From Glaciecola sp. KUL10 (GTDB lineage: Bacteria; Pseudomonadota; Gammaproteobacteria; Enterobacterales; Alteromonadaceae): a stretch of DNA of 64,000 nt. Both the position numbers and the translations under genes were made by a program. Positions 37,293 through 46,723 of the stretch are shown piece by piece. Under the pieces are notes generated by a model. It saw only the letters and a program-made list of their open reading frames with translations. It ran no database searches and was not told the origin of the DNA. Position 1 is the stretch's first letter. Each line of letters starts with the position of its first letter. Location of the stretch: positions 148,582 through 212,581 of the forward strand of contig NZ_BGNG01000007.1 in the NCBI RefSeq assembly GCF_003203515.1. Direction: 5' to 3'.

Positions 37293-37308
37293 GGTATCTT
37301 TTGATACC
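37293..37308. repeat. short perfect inverted repeat between pnt operon and GMC gene
   Basis: GGTATC, TTTT, GATACC. It sits 73 bp downstream of the GMC stop and 90 bp upstream of pntAA; either a weak terminator for the GMC operon or a dimer-binding site at the pnt promoter. Confidence 0.35.
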
Positions 37309-37381
37309 TCTTTTAGTGTTTCTTTAAAAGTGGTGTATTTGTGATGTGTGTTAACTCAATACTCCCGTTTTGCTTCTCCTT

Positions 37382-39076
37382 TTATAATTTATTTGCTTTA
37401 ATTTGTTTGTCAGCGTAATCAACAGCACGTGCCGAAAGTGCCATATAGGTGAGGCTTGGGTTCTGCGTTCCTGCACTTGTCATACAAGCGCCATCGGTAA
37501 CAAACACATTTGGAACATCGTGCATTTGATTCCACTTATTCAACACACTTGTTTTAGGATCATGTCCCATTCTTGCTGTGCCCATCTCGTGAATACATGC
37601 ACCAATAGCCGATTCTGATAAAAGGTTGCGCTCTCGTATATTTTTACAACCCGCGGCTTCAAGCATTTCAACAGCGCATTTAACAGCATGTTCACGCATT
37701 TTAATTTCATTTTCACGAATCTTGGCGTCAAACGTAATAATTGGCATACCATGCTTATCTCGTTTATCAAAGTTCAAGAACATTTTGTTATCGTGATAGG
37801 GAAGGATTTCACCGAAACATTCCATGTTTATTCGCCAAGTGCCGGGCTTGAGTATTTCGTTTTTCAACTCCGCTCCAACTATACCTTCAGGAATATTTGT
37901 GGCGCGGCTTGCCCCTCCTTGGTAACTAAAATTCCGGAGGTAGCCTTTTTCGCGAGTATCGTCATCAATATTAGTGAACGGTGGTATAAAAAATCCTTTC
38001 GGTCTTCGGCCTTTGTAGTACTCGTCTTCGAGTCCCTCTAGGGTGCCAGACGCACCCATACGGTAATGGTGATCCATTATATTATGACCTAATTCACCGC
38101 TGCTGTTTCCCAATCCATTAGGGAACGCCTCTGAACGGCTATTTAGCAGTATCGCTGCGGTGCCAACTGTACTTGCATTGCAAAATATAATGCGCGCGTT
38201 ATAAATTGTGACGTTGCCAGTATTAGCATCTTTTACCTTAACACCGCTTGCTCTTTTGAGTTCGCTGTCGTAAATGATCTCCATCACGATAGCATCTGAC
38301 TTTAACGTTAGGTTTCCGGTATCTTGGGCAACTGGTAGTGTGGCAGACTGAGTGCTAAAATATGCGCCAAATGGACATCCCCGTTTACATCGGTTTCTAG
38401 CCATGCACTGGCCGCGCGTGCCTAAATGAACATCTGGTTTGTATTCACTTAAGTTTGCAGTTCTGCATGGTGTGACGACACGATTTGGGTACTTTTTTCT
38501 AACTGCTTCTCGTAATTTGGTTTCTGCGGCATTAAGTGGGAAGGGAGCGATAAATTTCCCATCAGGCGCTTGTTTTAGTCCTTCAGCTTGGCCCGCAATG
38601 CCCACGAACGTTTCGACATAATCATACCAAGATTCAATATCTGCGTAGCGAATAGGCCAATCTACCGCAATACCTTCTTTTTTATTCGCTTCAAAGTCAA
38701 TGTCGCTCCACCTTGGACAATGTCTTCCCCACATAACAGAACGGCCACCCACGTGATGCCCGCGAATCCAAGCAAACGGTTCAACTTCATCGTACGGGTA
38801 TTCGTCATCCTTATTGATAAAGGGTTTAACATCTTCCTTTACCCACCAAGCGAGTTTATCTTGCTTAAAGTAGTGCTTCTCTTTTTCCGCAAGACTCACG
38901 TTATTTTGATTAGGCAAATCCCATTTATCCATATGGGCGGTTGGATAGTCGCCATGCTTAACCATACGACCGCGTTCTAGCATCAGTGTTTTATAACCTT
39001 TTTTGCAAAGTTCCATGGCGCTGTAACCACCTGAGATACCAGAACCAATAACAATGGCGTCAAACTTTGTATTCAT
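37382..39076 (-). CDS. second GMC-family FAD sugar dehydrogenase with Fe-S cysteine motif
   Basis: Paralogue of the protein at 28152. The ATG at 39076 begins two bases after the stop of the small-subunit gene and puts IVIGSGISGG at residues 8-17. The C-x5-C-x3-C set is Cys224, Cys230 and Cys234 (GQCMARNRCKRGC). The C-terminal substrate domain has HEMGTARMG and DGACMTSAGTQNPSLTY. 564 aa. Last gene of the minus-strand operon that starts with GH105 at 43577. The order of the two subunits is reversed relative to the first pair. Confidence 0.88.
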   Translation of the reverse strand: MNTKFDAIVIGSGISGGYSAMELCKKGYKTLMLERGRMVKHGDYPTAHMDKWDLPNQNNVSLAEKEKHYFKQDKLAWWVKEDVKPFINKDDEYPYDEVEPFAWIRGHHVGGRSVMWGRHCPRWSDIDFEANKKEGIAVDWPIRYADIESWYDYVETFVGIAGQAEGLKQAPDGKFIAPFPLNAAETKLREAVRKKYPNRVVTPCRTANLSEYKPDVHLGTRGQCMARNRCKRGCPFGAYFSTQSATLPVAQDTGNLTLKSDAIVMEIIYDSELKRASGVKVKDANTGNVTIYNARIIFCNASTVGTAAILLNSRSEAFPNGLGNSSGELGHNIMDHHYRMGASGTLEGLEDEYYKGRRPKGFFIPPFTNIDDDTREKGYLRNFSYQGGASRATNIPEGIVGAELKNEILKPGTWRINMECFGEILPYHDNKMFLNFDKRDKHGMPIITFDAKIRENEIKMREHAVKCAVEMLEAAGCKNIRERNLLSESAIGACIHEMGTARMGHDPKTSVLNKWNQMHDVPNVFVTDGACMTSAGTQNPSLTYMALSARAVDYADKQIKANKL

Positions 39077-39078
39077 AA

Positions 39079-39648
39079 TTATTCTGCCCAAGCCTTACCG
39101 CCCACATCTTTCAAACTAATACGAGGGATGTATTGAATGGGAATAGGAAGGTAGTTTAAATGTTTTTCTGCTACTTCTTCAGTTGCTAAGTAGTAAGAAA
39201 CTGTTTGTTGTTTTAAGTCGATGTAAGCGCGATATACAGGATCTGCTCTATCGATCGACCTAGATTCTATTTTTTTGATAATACTGAGTTTTTCGTCGTC
39301 TGTGGCGCTAGCAAAGCCGTGTTCACTTAAATGGTTTTGCAAAGTATTGAATCTGTTAAGGAATTTATCCTTGTAGTCCGCCTTAAAAACCTTATCAAAC
39401 ATGTTATCCATAATAATAGGTACATTGACATCTGACGCGGAGGGCGTATCAGTGCGCGGTAAAATGGTATCCATTATCTGAACAAGCTGCACAAATACAT
39501 CCTTACTGAAAAACATAGGCGCACTATTTAAAGTACTTTTTCCTGCGACATCTTTAACAGATGCATGTAACAATGAACTTGTAAGGGGAGATAGCATTGC
39601 TGCTCCGGTCAATGCAGTGGCATATTTGAGTATATCTCTTCTGTGCAT
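39079..39648 (-). CDS. gluconate 2-dehydrogenase subunit 3-family Tat protein (second copy)
   Basis: Small subunit paired with the GMC protein at 37382. Twin-arginine signal HRRDILKYATALTGAAML at residues 2-19, then a helical body with QLVQIMDTILPRTDTPSASDV near residue 56 and YYLATEEVAEKHLNY near 152. 189 aa. It lies 11 bp after the sulfatase and directly abuts the GMC gene, so the two are translated together. Confidence 0.87.
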   Translation of the reverse strand: MHRRDILKYATALTGAAMLSPLTSSLLHASVKDVAGKSTLNSAPMFFSKDVFVQLVQIMDTILPRTDTPSASDVNVPIIMDNMFDKVFKADYKDKFLNRFNTLQNHLSEHGFASATDDEKLSIIKKIESRSIDRADPVYRAYIDLKQQTVSYYLATEEVAEKHLNYLPIPIQYIPRISLKDVGGKAWAE

Positions 39649-39659
39649 AATGCTAGCTC

Positions 39660-41165
39660 CTATGGTCGGACGTTGATAAATGCATCACGATTTTTTACTT
39701 CTTCGCTTCTTTGTTGTTCATATTTTTCAATATAGTGGTCAACTCTTTTATCCAGTTTAATTCTGACCGATTTATGTGCTTCGCTTTCAATTAAATTAAC
39801 CGTTTCTTCTGGATCGTCTATTAAATCGTATAGCTGTTGATAGTCATTTTTATAAAAGTCCACATACTTCCAACGTTCTGTCCGCAATCCAACGGTTGGT
39901 GGGATAGACACTCGTTTAGGCTGATACATATGTTCGAAAAAGAATTCATCCCGCCAATCAATATCTTTTTTATTTTGAATAAGAGGCACAAGGCTATTTC
40001 CTTGATAACTTGCGGGGGGCGTTAAACCAGCTAAATCAACGATTGTTGAGGGAATATCAATGTTAAGAACAATTTTTTCGATTTTTTTGCCGTGTGAAGA
40101 CTTTACTCGAGGATCATATATAATGAGAGGAACTCTCAAGTCTTCTTCCCAACCAAACCATTTACCCGCTAGTTGACGTTCATTGACGTTATAACCATTG
40201 TCGCTCATATATATAACGATGGTGTTGTCTGCCATGCCCAATTGCTCGAGCTTGTCATAAATCATGCCGATGGCTTTGTCGACACCACTGATTGCTCGGT
40301 AGTAGCGCTTTACCATTTTTTGGTACATTTCGGGGGACGAGTAACGATACTCCCATCTCACTCGTCCAATCGATGTTTTTAAAAAATCAGGAAGTGCTTC
40401 AAAGCTCGCATCGTCTGATAGTTTGGCTGGCGGAATGGTGACATCCTCGTACATATTTTCAAATTCATCGGGGTAGTGATATTGATCCACTGTATCTCTA
40501 TCGTGTGCATGAGGGTCCCAAAAATTAACGGCCATTGCCCAAGGCTGAGTTGATTGCTTTGATTGCTCAATAAACTCTTTTGCAAGCGCCGCTATGTAGT
40601 ACGTTTGTGGTAGTTCCTCACCATTGTAAACTTCTGTTTTTGATTGAAGAAGGGGCCTGAAGAAATCAAACCTTTCATTATTGTCCCCTGAAATGCCAAT
40701 CTCATATTTACCCACAAAAGCGGTTCGGTACCCTGCTTGTTTGATAATGTTTGGATACATATTTGCTGATTCGAGTTTACCTGTTTTAGGTCGACCAAAG
40801 GTAAAGTCATGCGTACGCTCGGTTAAGCCTGTTAAAATACTTACTCTGCTTGCGGCACAAATTGGCGTGGTCACAAATGCATTATTAAATACGGTGCCCT
40901 TATTCGCTAGCTCATCTATATTGGGCGTCTTTATTATAGGATGAGTGTTGCCAATCAAGTCCCAACGATGATCATCTGACAAGATGAATAAAATGTTGGG
41001 TGAAGCAGATGTTGGTTGTTGAGATTTGGACTTTTCAACTATATCTTCATCTTTAATTTGGCATGCACTGAGCATCAACGTGCAAACCAATATGACAGCT
41101 GTTGCTTTAAAGGTATTTTGTACGCGTTTCATGAATTGGCTTTTTATTTGTTCTTTGATTGTCAT
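39660..41165 (-). CDS. type I sulfatase lipoprotein
   Basis: The ATG at 41165 is preferred because the longer frame would run into the upstream gene. It gives a lipoprotein signal ending LMLSAC (Cys35). Catalytic motifs are ILSDDHRWD (about 61-69), CAASR with formylglycine Cys103, NFWDPHAHD near 201 and YMSDNGYNVNERQLAGKW near 313. 501 aa. Distinct subgroup from the other sulfatases in the window, closest by eye to arylsulfatase/glucosamine-6-sulfatase-like S1 enzymes. Eight bases follow the stop of the preceding gene. Confidence 0.9.
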   Translation of the reverse strand: MTIKEQIKSQFMKRVQNTFKATAVILVCTLMLSACQIKDEDIVEKSKSQQPTSASPNILFILSDDHRWDLIGNTHPIIKTPNIDELANKGTVFNNAFVTTPICAASRVSILTGLTERTHDFTFGRPKTGKLESANMYPNIIKQAGYRTAFVGKYEIGISGDNNERFDFFRPLLQSKTEVYNGEELPQTYYIAALAKEFIEQSKQSTQPWAMAVNFWDPHAHDRDTVDQYHYPDEFENMYEDVTIPPAKLSDDASFEALPDFLKTSIGRVRWEYRYSSPEMYQKMVKRYYRAISGVDKAIGMIYDKLEQLGMADNTIVIYMSDNGYNVNERQLAGKWFGWEEDLRVPLIIYDPRVKSSHGKKIEKIVLNIDIPSTIVDLAGLTPPASYQGNSLVPLIQNKKDIDWRDEFFFEHMYQPKRVSIPPTVGLRTERWKYVDFYKNDYQQLYDLIDDPEETVNLIESEAHKSVRIKLDKRVDHYIEKYEQQRSEEVKNRDAFINVRP

Positions 41166-41173
41166 GTTATATT

Positions 41174-42385
41174 TTACCTGGCTCGACTTAGTACTAGCGC
41201 ACGCCACAATCCACCGACCTTGGGAGATGTCTCATTAGCTTGCTTTGAATCCACAACGGCCATTGATGCAACGCTTAATACATCACCCTTTTGCAATTTG
41301 ACCTTGCCTATTTCAAAGTATAATTCCTGCATGTCTTGACTACTTTTTTCTGTGGTAATGATTGCGATTTCTTGATCATTTAATAACACTTTAAAGCGAG
41401 ATATCATGTTTTTTTGACCAAGCGTTACTAGGGTAATTTTCCTGTTTCCAACATCTCGCTTATCCACCTTTACTTGCGCCCAAGCAAAAGAATTGTGGTG
41501 ATTAACGTTACTAGTATCTATCGCCAGCGCTTGTTGTTCGGGGACAGAGTAGAGTGGAATTTCACTTTTGTCAGAGAGGTGAAAATCTGACGTAGCATAA
41601 AAAATTCTTGAATATTCATTTATCCCCAAAAGACTATCTTTCACCGTAAGCTCGGGTTTGTCGCTTAAGGTCTCATTTTCAGCCTTGTCTTCAGGTACAT
41701 AATTTTTATCAGTGGTTAAAATGAATTTATCAAGTTCGAAACCATCTTCGCGCATGGATACCATAATGTTATGAACACCTGCGTTTTTCACTTCAAGCGT
41801 GACGGTTTTGGGTGTTCCACAATGATTATGTTTGACCCTTTGGGCTGATGACCATGTCCACTTGTGTTTTCCGTTACAAAGTTGCAGTCTTTGAGCACTC
41901 ACGGGCCAAGTGTTGTTTATGCCAAAATGAACACCATTGTCCTCACTTCCAGAACTATATGCTCTCGCCCAAACAATATAAGTACCAGGTGTTTCAAAGT
42001 AGACTGGGTAAGATAAAATCGCGACCTGTCCGGGCACATTACTGAAGTTTTCCTGCCGAACGATCGGTTCAAAATGATTTGTGCGTGTGTCGGGCAATAT
42101 TTCAATGTATGCATTGGCACTCGCATTCCCAACGTGCGGTAAGTCCGAATCTGCATAGGGGAGGGCTTGGCTATCGTTATCAATAATAAACCAACGGCGC
42201 AGAGTGTCTTTATGTTGACTTGCAAAACTTTCTGCTTCTACCACTACTATGCCATTGGTTTCTTTAAACGCTTTGTTTGATGCGTGACTAGACCAAGACA
42301 GAAAAGCCAATACAAGCGTTACAAGAGCGAACATACATTCGGCCATTAATTTACAGTAGACGGTTTGTTGACTGCAAAAGACCAT
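41174..42385 (-). CDS. exported carbohydrate-binding-like protein (GH115 C-terminal-type domain)
   Basis: Signal peptide near residues 14-36 (ALVTLVLAFLSWSSHAS). The region at about 45-225 is a beta-sandwich of the kind at the C-terminus of GH115 glucuronidases: IVVVEAESFAS, ANAYIEILPD, SYPVYFETPGTYIVWARAY, HNIMVSMREDGFELDKFILT. A second beta-rich domain spans about 280-400. No catalytic signature was recognised. It begins one base after the GH105 stop. Likely binds uronate-bearing glycan on the cell surface or in the periplasm. The ATG at 42346 is an alternative start. Confidence 0.65.
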   Translation of the reverse strand: MVFCSQQTVYCKLMAECMFALVTLVLAFLSWSSHASNKAFKETNGIVVVEAESFASQHKDTLRRWFIIDNDSQALPYADSDLPHVGNASANAYIEILPDTRTNHFEPIVRQENFSNVPGQVAILSYPVYFETPGTYIVWARAYSSGSEDNGVHFGINNTWPVSAQRLQLCNGKHKWTWSSAQRVKHNHCGTPKTVTLEVKNAGVHNIMVSMREDGFELDKFILTTDKNYVPEDKAENETLSDKPELTVKDSLLGINEYSRIFYATSDFHLSDKSEIPLYSVPEQQALAIDTSNVNHHNSFAWAQVKVDKRDVGNRKITLVTLGQKNMISRFKVLLNDQEIAIITTEKSSQDMQELYFEIGKVKLQKGDVLSVASMAVVDSKQANETSPKVGGLWRALVLSRAR

Positions 42386-42386
42386 A

Positions 42387-43577
42387 TCATTGTGCCCATT
42401 TAGTCATTTCTGAAGCCGCGAGTAAGACAGCGCCAACACCATACAATTGAGTATCTTCTTTTTTAACAGGATCAGGCGACTTTCCAACTTGTTGCACATA
42501 ATTAACACGTCCATTTTCAGATATGCCTTGCTCTATCGCCTTCCACCCTTTCAATACGGTTTCTTTATACTTTTTATCTTTCAACACACCATTGTTAACC
42601 CCCCACGCGAGACCAAACGTAATAAAGGCCGTACCGCTCATTTCTGGTGATTTGACTTTATCGGGATCAAGAAGAGATGCAGGCCAATAGCCATTGTCAT
42701 TTTGGAGGCGCTGTAGACCCGCTGCATTTTTCTTATATAGCGTCAGGTAGCGTTCTCTAGAAGGGTGGTGTTGAGGTAAATCATCAATGATAAGGGGGAG
42801 CGCGGCAAACACCCATCCATTTCCGCGACTCCAAAATACCGGTTTTCCATTGTCACTTTTAGAATCAAAATAACGACTGTCTCGGTAAAACAAGCCATAT
42901 TCGTCTGAAAATAAGTATTGGGCAGTTGCCCAAAACTCTTGATCAGCAAATTTAAAATACTTATCGTTACCGGTGACATTGCTGAGTTTTAACCATGTGC
43001 GAGGCGCCATAAATAAGGCGTCTGCCCAACACCAGCGATCTTGACAAGGACCTTCATAACCCCAGATTTTTGGTGTCACTTCTTTTAGTTCTAAATCAAC
43101 GTATGAGGGGGTCGCTAAAATTCTATCGAATTCTTTTTGAGTGAATTCATAGGTTTTAGGATTGCCAGTTTGTTCTGCTAACCATAAATATGTTTGACCT
43201 ATTGCGTGGTCATCGGCATGGCGGTCTCGTTTAGTTCTAAAACTGTAGTCTACGGATTCGGCAACTTCTTTAATATGATTTAGAAGTTTTGAATCTGAAA
43301 CAGTCTCAGTCCACTTAGTTAGACCGATATAAAAGCTAGCCTGAATCCAATTTCTCGGTTCGGCGGTTCCTTTTCGGTATCTCGGTTCAAGATAATCAAA
43401 GTTGTCTAAGTGTTCAATTTGCCAATTTGCAACCTTTGAACCAATATCAAATGCTGTCGTTTGAATTTGTGATGAAGTCTGTTCTGCTGCTCGCTCTGAT
43501 TTGACTACGCTCGAACAACTTGTAATAGCAAAGATGCCGCAAAGCGCTATTACAAATAGGGCGCATTTAGTATTCAT
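42387..43577 (-). CDS. GH105 unsaturated uronyl hydrolase, lipoprotein (second copy)
   Basis: Close paralogue of the protein at 9349, sharing RWCWADALFMAPRTWLKLSN and LFSDEYGLFYRDSRYFD. Lipoprotein signal IFAITSC (Cys21). Family aspartates are Asp122/123 (HADDHAIG) and Asp186 (WCWAD). 396 aa. First gene of a five-gene minus-strand operon and divergent from a GH78 gene across a shared promoter. Two GH105 enzymes may separate glucuronyl- and iduronyl-derived or differently sulfated products. Confidence 0.92.
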   Translation of the reverse strand: MNTKCALFVIALCGIFAITSCSSVVKSERAAEQTSSQIQTTAFDIGSKVANWQIEHLDNFDYLEPRYRKGTAEPRNWIQASFYIGLTKWTETVSDSKLLNHIKEVAESVDYSFRTKRDRHADDHAIGQTYLWLAEQTGNPKTYEFTQKEFDRILATPSYVDLELKEVTPKIWGYEGPCQDRWCWADALFMAPRTWLKLSNVTGNDKYFKFADQEFWATAQYLFSDEYGLFYRDSRYFDSKSDNGKPVFWSRGNGWVFAALPLIIDDLPQHHPSRERYLTLYKKNAAGLQRLQNDNGYWPASLLDPDKVKSPEMSGTAFITFGLAWGVNNGVLKDKKYKETVLKGWKAIEQGISENGRVNYVQQVGKSPDPVKKEDTQLYGVGAVLLAASEMTKWAQ

Positions 43578-43672
43578 GACTATCCTTTAACCGAAAGGTT
43601 TGGGCTGACAATTCTGTTATTCACCGATTTTTAAGATTGTTAGATGTTACACGTTTGTTAAGTAAAATAAAA

Positions 43673-43708
43673 TCATATTTAATCATAATAGATCAAAAAG
43701 TGTCAAAA
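43673..43708. promoter_or_regulatory. 10-bp-phased TCA array in GH105/GH78 divergent promoter
   Basis: TCATAT (43673), TCATAA (43683), TCAAAA (43693) and TCAAAA (43703): four exact 10-bp steps, 96 bp from the GH105 start and 68 bp from the GH78 start. The last two form the same core as at 6172-6187. Confidence 0.6.
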
Positions 43709-43775
43709 AATCTTCATCCACGATATTATTTCTGTTAATGTTTGAACAAATCAATAACAAAAGAATTACAAAATA

Positions 43776-46646
43776 ATGAACAAGCTCAAATTGTGTATTG
43801 GCAGTATTCTTATACTTTGCTTGTATTCATGCATGTTAGTCAGCAAGCATGATGAAAAGATAGACAATATTAAGCGTCCTACCAACCTGTTAGTCGAGGG
43901 ATTAGAGCGTCCCAATAACGTGCAAAGTCAAACACCCCGTCTTTCATGGCACGCAAATGTCACTCAACAAGTTGGATATCAAGTTCAAGTGGCAGGCAGT
44001 ATCGAGCAGTTGAAAAACGGAATGCCTGATTTTTGGGATAGCGGAAAAGTACTAGATAAACGCTCTGTTAACATCAGCTATCGGGGCAAAGAATTGGCTG
44101 TCAACGATACCTTATATTGGCGAGTGCGCGTTTGGAGCAAGGATCAGAACAAGGCTTTGACTTGGAGTGAACCCAGTTCGTGGCAAATGGGTCTTTTACA
44201 AAAAAAAGACTGGCAAGCTAAATGGATACAAGTTGAAGACCAAGCGATTGTCAGCGAAGGAGAAGGCATCGAAGATTGGATGTTATTTGCTGCAGATATT
44301 CACCAAAACAGCAACGCTAAGCTTACGCAAACAAAACGCGCCACACAGTTACGAGTACTTGAGCAACTAAAACAGCAGCCTACTGCCAGTATGTTTCGTT
44401 ATAGCTTTAATGTGCCAAAACACAAAAAGCTGCGCTCTGCTCGCTTACACAGCACTGCTGCTGGATATTACGAAGTGTTTTTAAATGGCGACAAAGTTGA
44501 TGAACGCTTAATGGATCCAGGGCAGACTGACTATGACAAGCGCATTTTGTACAACACTGACAATGTATATTCAATGGTAGATAGTGGCCAAAATACAATT
44601 GCGGTGCATTTAGGGAGTGGTTGGTATGCAGAAGATATTGCATTCAGTCGTTGGGCTAATCCTGATGCTTCCCCAAAAAATACAAAGGCAAGATCATTGG
44701 CCTATGGTCAGCCAGCATTTATCGCTCAGTTGGAACTTGAATTCACAGATGGCAGTAGTCAAGTGATTACGTCAAATGAACATTGGTTGACGCATGCCTC
44801 TCCAGTGCTCAAAGAGGGGCTGTTTTCAGGTGAGTTGTTTGATGCGCGACGCACATTAAAAAACTGGAATACTAATGCTGAGTCTGACACTTTAAGCATG
44901 TGGAAAAATGCGAAAGTACTTCAATCATGGCCAACAGAGCGTTTAGAGCCTCAATTGATCGATCCCATTAAAGCAATAAAAAAGCTTGAACCAATCAATA
45001 TTTTTCATCCTGACGAAAATGTGTGGGTGCTAGATTTTGGGCAAAATTTCACTGGTATCCCAACTATCGATTTCAGTAAGCTTTTATTGGAGGAAAATCA
45101 GAGTATTCACCTAAGATATGCTGAGTGGGTTGACAAAGCAGGGAATATTAGCCAAAAGTCAGGTGGGGGCGCACCTTTACTGAAGCAAGTGGACACTTAT
45201 ATTGCAACGGGTAATGAATCCAATAGTGTCAATACAACATGGACGCCTACATTTACTTGGCATGGCTTTAGATATGTCGAAATTAGAGGACTTAAACAAG
45301 AGCCTCCAGTATCAGCTTTTTCAGCCCACCTGTTAAGGAGCAGTGTGAAAGTTGCTGGTCAGTTTAAAAGTTCGGATGAGTTACTCAACCGAATTCATAA
45401 GACGGCACTGTGGGGCTATGAAAGTAATTTAATGGCGGTCCCTATGGATTGTCCTATCCGAGAACGTGCGGGGTGGACGGGTGATGCTCATGCTGCTCTC
45501 ATCACTGGTAACTACAACTACAATATGGATAATTTTTGGGGCAAATACCTTGGCGACTTCAAAACCGCTACATTTGTTGCACCAGCTGTTGTTCCAGGTA
45601 AACGCACCCATGGTGACAAGTATGATTGGGCAGCTGCAGAAATTATGATTGCCTGGGAACATTATCGTCATCATGGTGATGTGCAACTATTGCGTAAGCA
45701 ATATGAGAGTATGCAAGAGTACATGGATGCAGCTCAAAAGAAATTAGATAATTCGTTGTTGCGCATTGGATACGGGGATTGGTGTGATCCTGTTAAAGTG
45801 CCAGGAACACCTAGAGTTAACGGAAGATGCAGTCCTCAACATACATCGCCAACGGTGACTAGTTCTGCTTTGTTCGCTCATACAGCAAATTTGATGGCAA
45901 AAATCTCAAACGTATTACAAAAGCCGCAGCAAGCGAAATTATATACTGCGTTATTTGAACAAATAAAAAATCAGTTTAACAAAGAACTCTTTGACCCGAT
46001 TACTCAATCGTATAGCAGCCAAACTGCAAACGCTATGGCGATTATGTTTGAGATCGCGCCACCTGGGAAGCGTTCTGCAATTGCAAAAGCTATCAATGAT
46101 GATGTCCTTAATAATTGGAATGGTCATGCATCAGTTGGTGCACTTGGACAAACCTATTTGTATAGAGCATTAAGCGACTATGGCTTCGCGGATACTGCAT
46201 TTAATATCTTTAAGGCAGAGGGATATCCTGGATATCAATATTTGTTTGAAGAGTTAAATGCAACAACCCTTTGGGAGCGAAAGGGGTTTTATGATCCCAA
46301 GCAAGATCCTGATGGCACTAAGGCGCCCGGTTTTTCACTCAACCACCCCTTTCATTCCGGTTATGATGGTTGGTTTTACGAGGGGTTAGGAGGGGTCCGT
46401 CCGCTATCTGATAGTGTTGGCTTTCAAGACTTTGAATTGGTGCCTGTCTTTGTTAAAGGACTTGAATCGGTTGATGTGTCTTATACAACACCTTACGGGA
46501 AGATTAAAAGTCAATGGCAGCGAGAAGGTGGTAAGGTAACTTGGGACTTTACGGTACCAAACAATACAAGCGCACTTGTACAATTACCAAATAGACCTGT
46601 AAAAATCTATCAAGCAGGTGATTATCGAATTGTGTATGAAGAATAG
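43776..46646 (+). CDS. GH78 alpha-L-rhamnosidase, lipoprotein (second copy)
   Basis: Lipoprotein signal (ILCLYSC, Cys19). Domain order as in the first GH78: RLSWHANV, RLHSTAAGYYEVFLNGDKV, WVLDFGQNFTGIP, WHGFRYVEIRG, then the catalytic signature DCPIRERAGWTGD at residues 558-570 with candidate acid Glu563. 956 aa. It differs from the first copy by a longer insert at about 165-210. Followed by a strong bidirectional terminator. Two rhamnosidases suggest different linkages or sulfation states of the rhamnose. Confidence 0.93.
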   Translation: MNKLKLCIGSILILCLYSCMLVSKHDEKIDNIKRPTNLLVEGLERPNNVQSQTPRLSWHANVTQQVGYQVQVAGSIEQLKNGMPDFWDSGKVLDKRSVNISYRGKELAVNDTLYWRVRVWSKDQNKALTWSEPSSWQMGLLQKKDWQAKWIQVEDQAIVSEGEGIEDWMLFAADIHQNSNAKLTQTKRATQLRVLEQLKQQPTASMFRYSFNVPKHKKLRSARLHSTAAGYYEVFLNGDKVDERLMDPGQTDYDKRILYNTDNVYSMVDSGQNTIAVHLGSGWYAEDIAFSRWANPDASPKNTKARSLAYGQPAFIAQLELEFTDGSSQVITSNEHWLTHASPVLKEGLFSGELFDARRTLKNWNTNAESDTLSMWKNAKVLQSWPTERLEPQLIDPIKAIKKLEPINIFHPDENVWVLDFGQNFTGIPTIDFSKLLLEENQSIHLRYAEWVDKAGNISQKSGGGAPLLKQVDTYIATGNESNSVNTTWTPTFTWHGFRYVEIRGLKQEPPVSAFSAHLLRSSVKVAGQFKSSDELLNRIHKTALWGYESNLMAVPMDCPIRERAGWTGDAHAALITGNYNYNMDNFWGKYLGDFKTATFVAPAVVPGKRTHGDKYDWAAAEIMIAWEHYRHHGDVQLLRKQYESMQEYMDAAQKKLDNSLLRIGYGDWCDPVKVPGTPRVNGRCSPQHTSPTVTSSALFAHTANLMAKISNVLQKPQQAKLYTALFEQIKNQFNKELFDPITQSYSSQTANAMAIMFEIAPPGKRSAIAKAINDDVLNNWNGHASVGALGQTYLYRALSDYGFADTAFNIFKAEGYPGYQYLFEELNATTLWERKGFYDPKQDPDGTKAPGFSLNHPFHSGYDGWFYEGLGGVRPLSDSVGFQDFELVPVFVKGLESVDVSYTTPYGKIKSQWQREGGKVTWDFTVPNNTSALVQLPNRPVKIYQAGDYRIVYEE

Positions 46647-46664
46647 CGTGAGATAAACTAAACT

Positions 46665-46705
46665 AAAAAAGCCCCTGAAATTTGTTAAATTAAAGGGGCT
46701 TTTTT
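46665..46705. terminator. bidirectional terminator between GH78 and PL24-like gene
   Basis: AAAAAAGCCCCT and AGGGGCTTTTTT form a perfect 12-bp stem with a 17-base loop between two convergent genes. A-run and T-run support use in both directions. Confidence 0.9.
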
Positions 46706-46723
46706 GAAGGGGCGTTCGACGCT

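Noticed and set aside
37293..37308. GGTATC/GATACC inverted repeat as a member of the phased-array regulon
   Set aside because: It is a dyad, not a direct 10-bp repeat, and contains TGA only once; kept only as a short inverted repeat.
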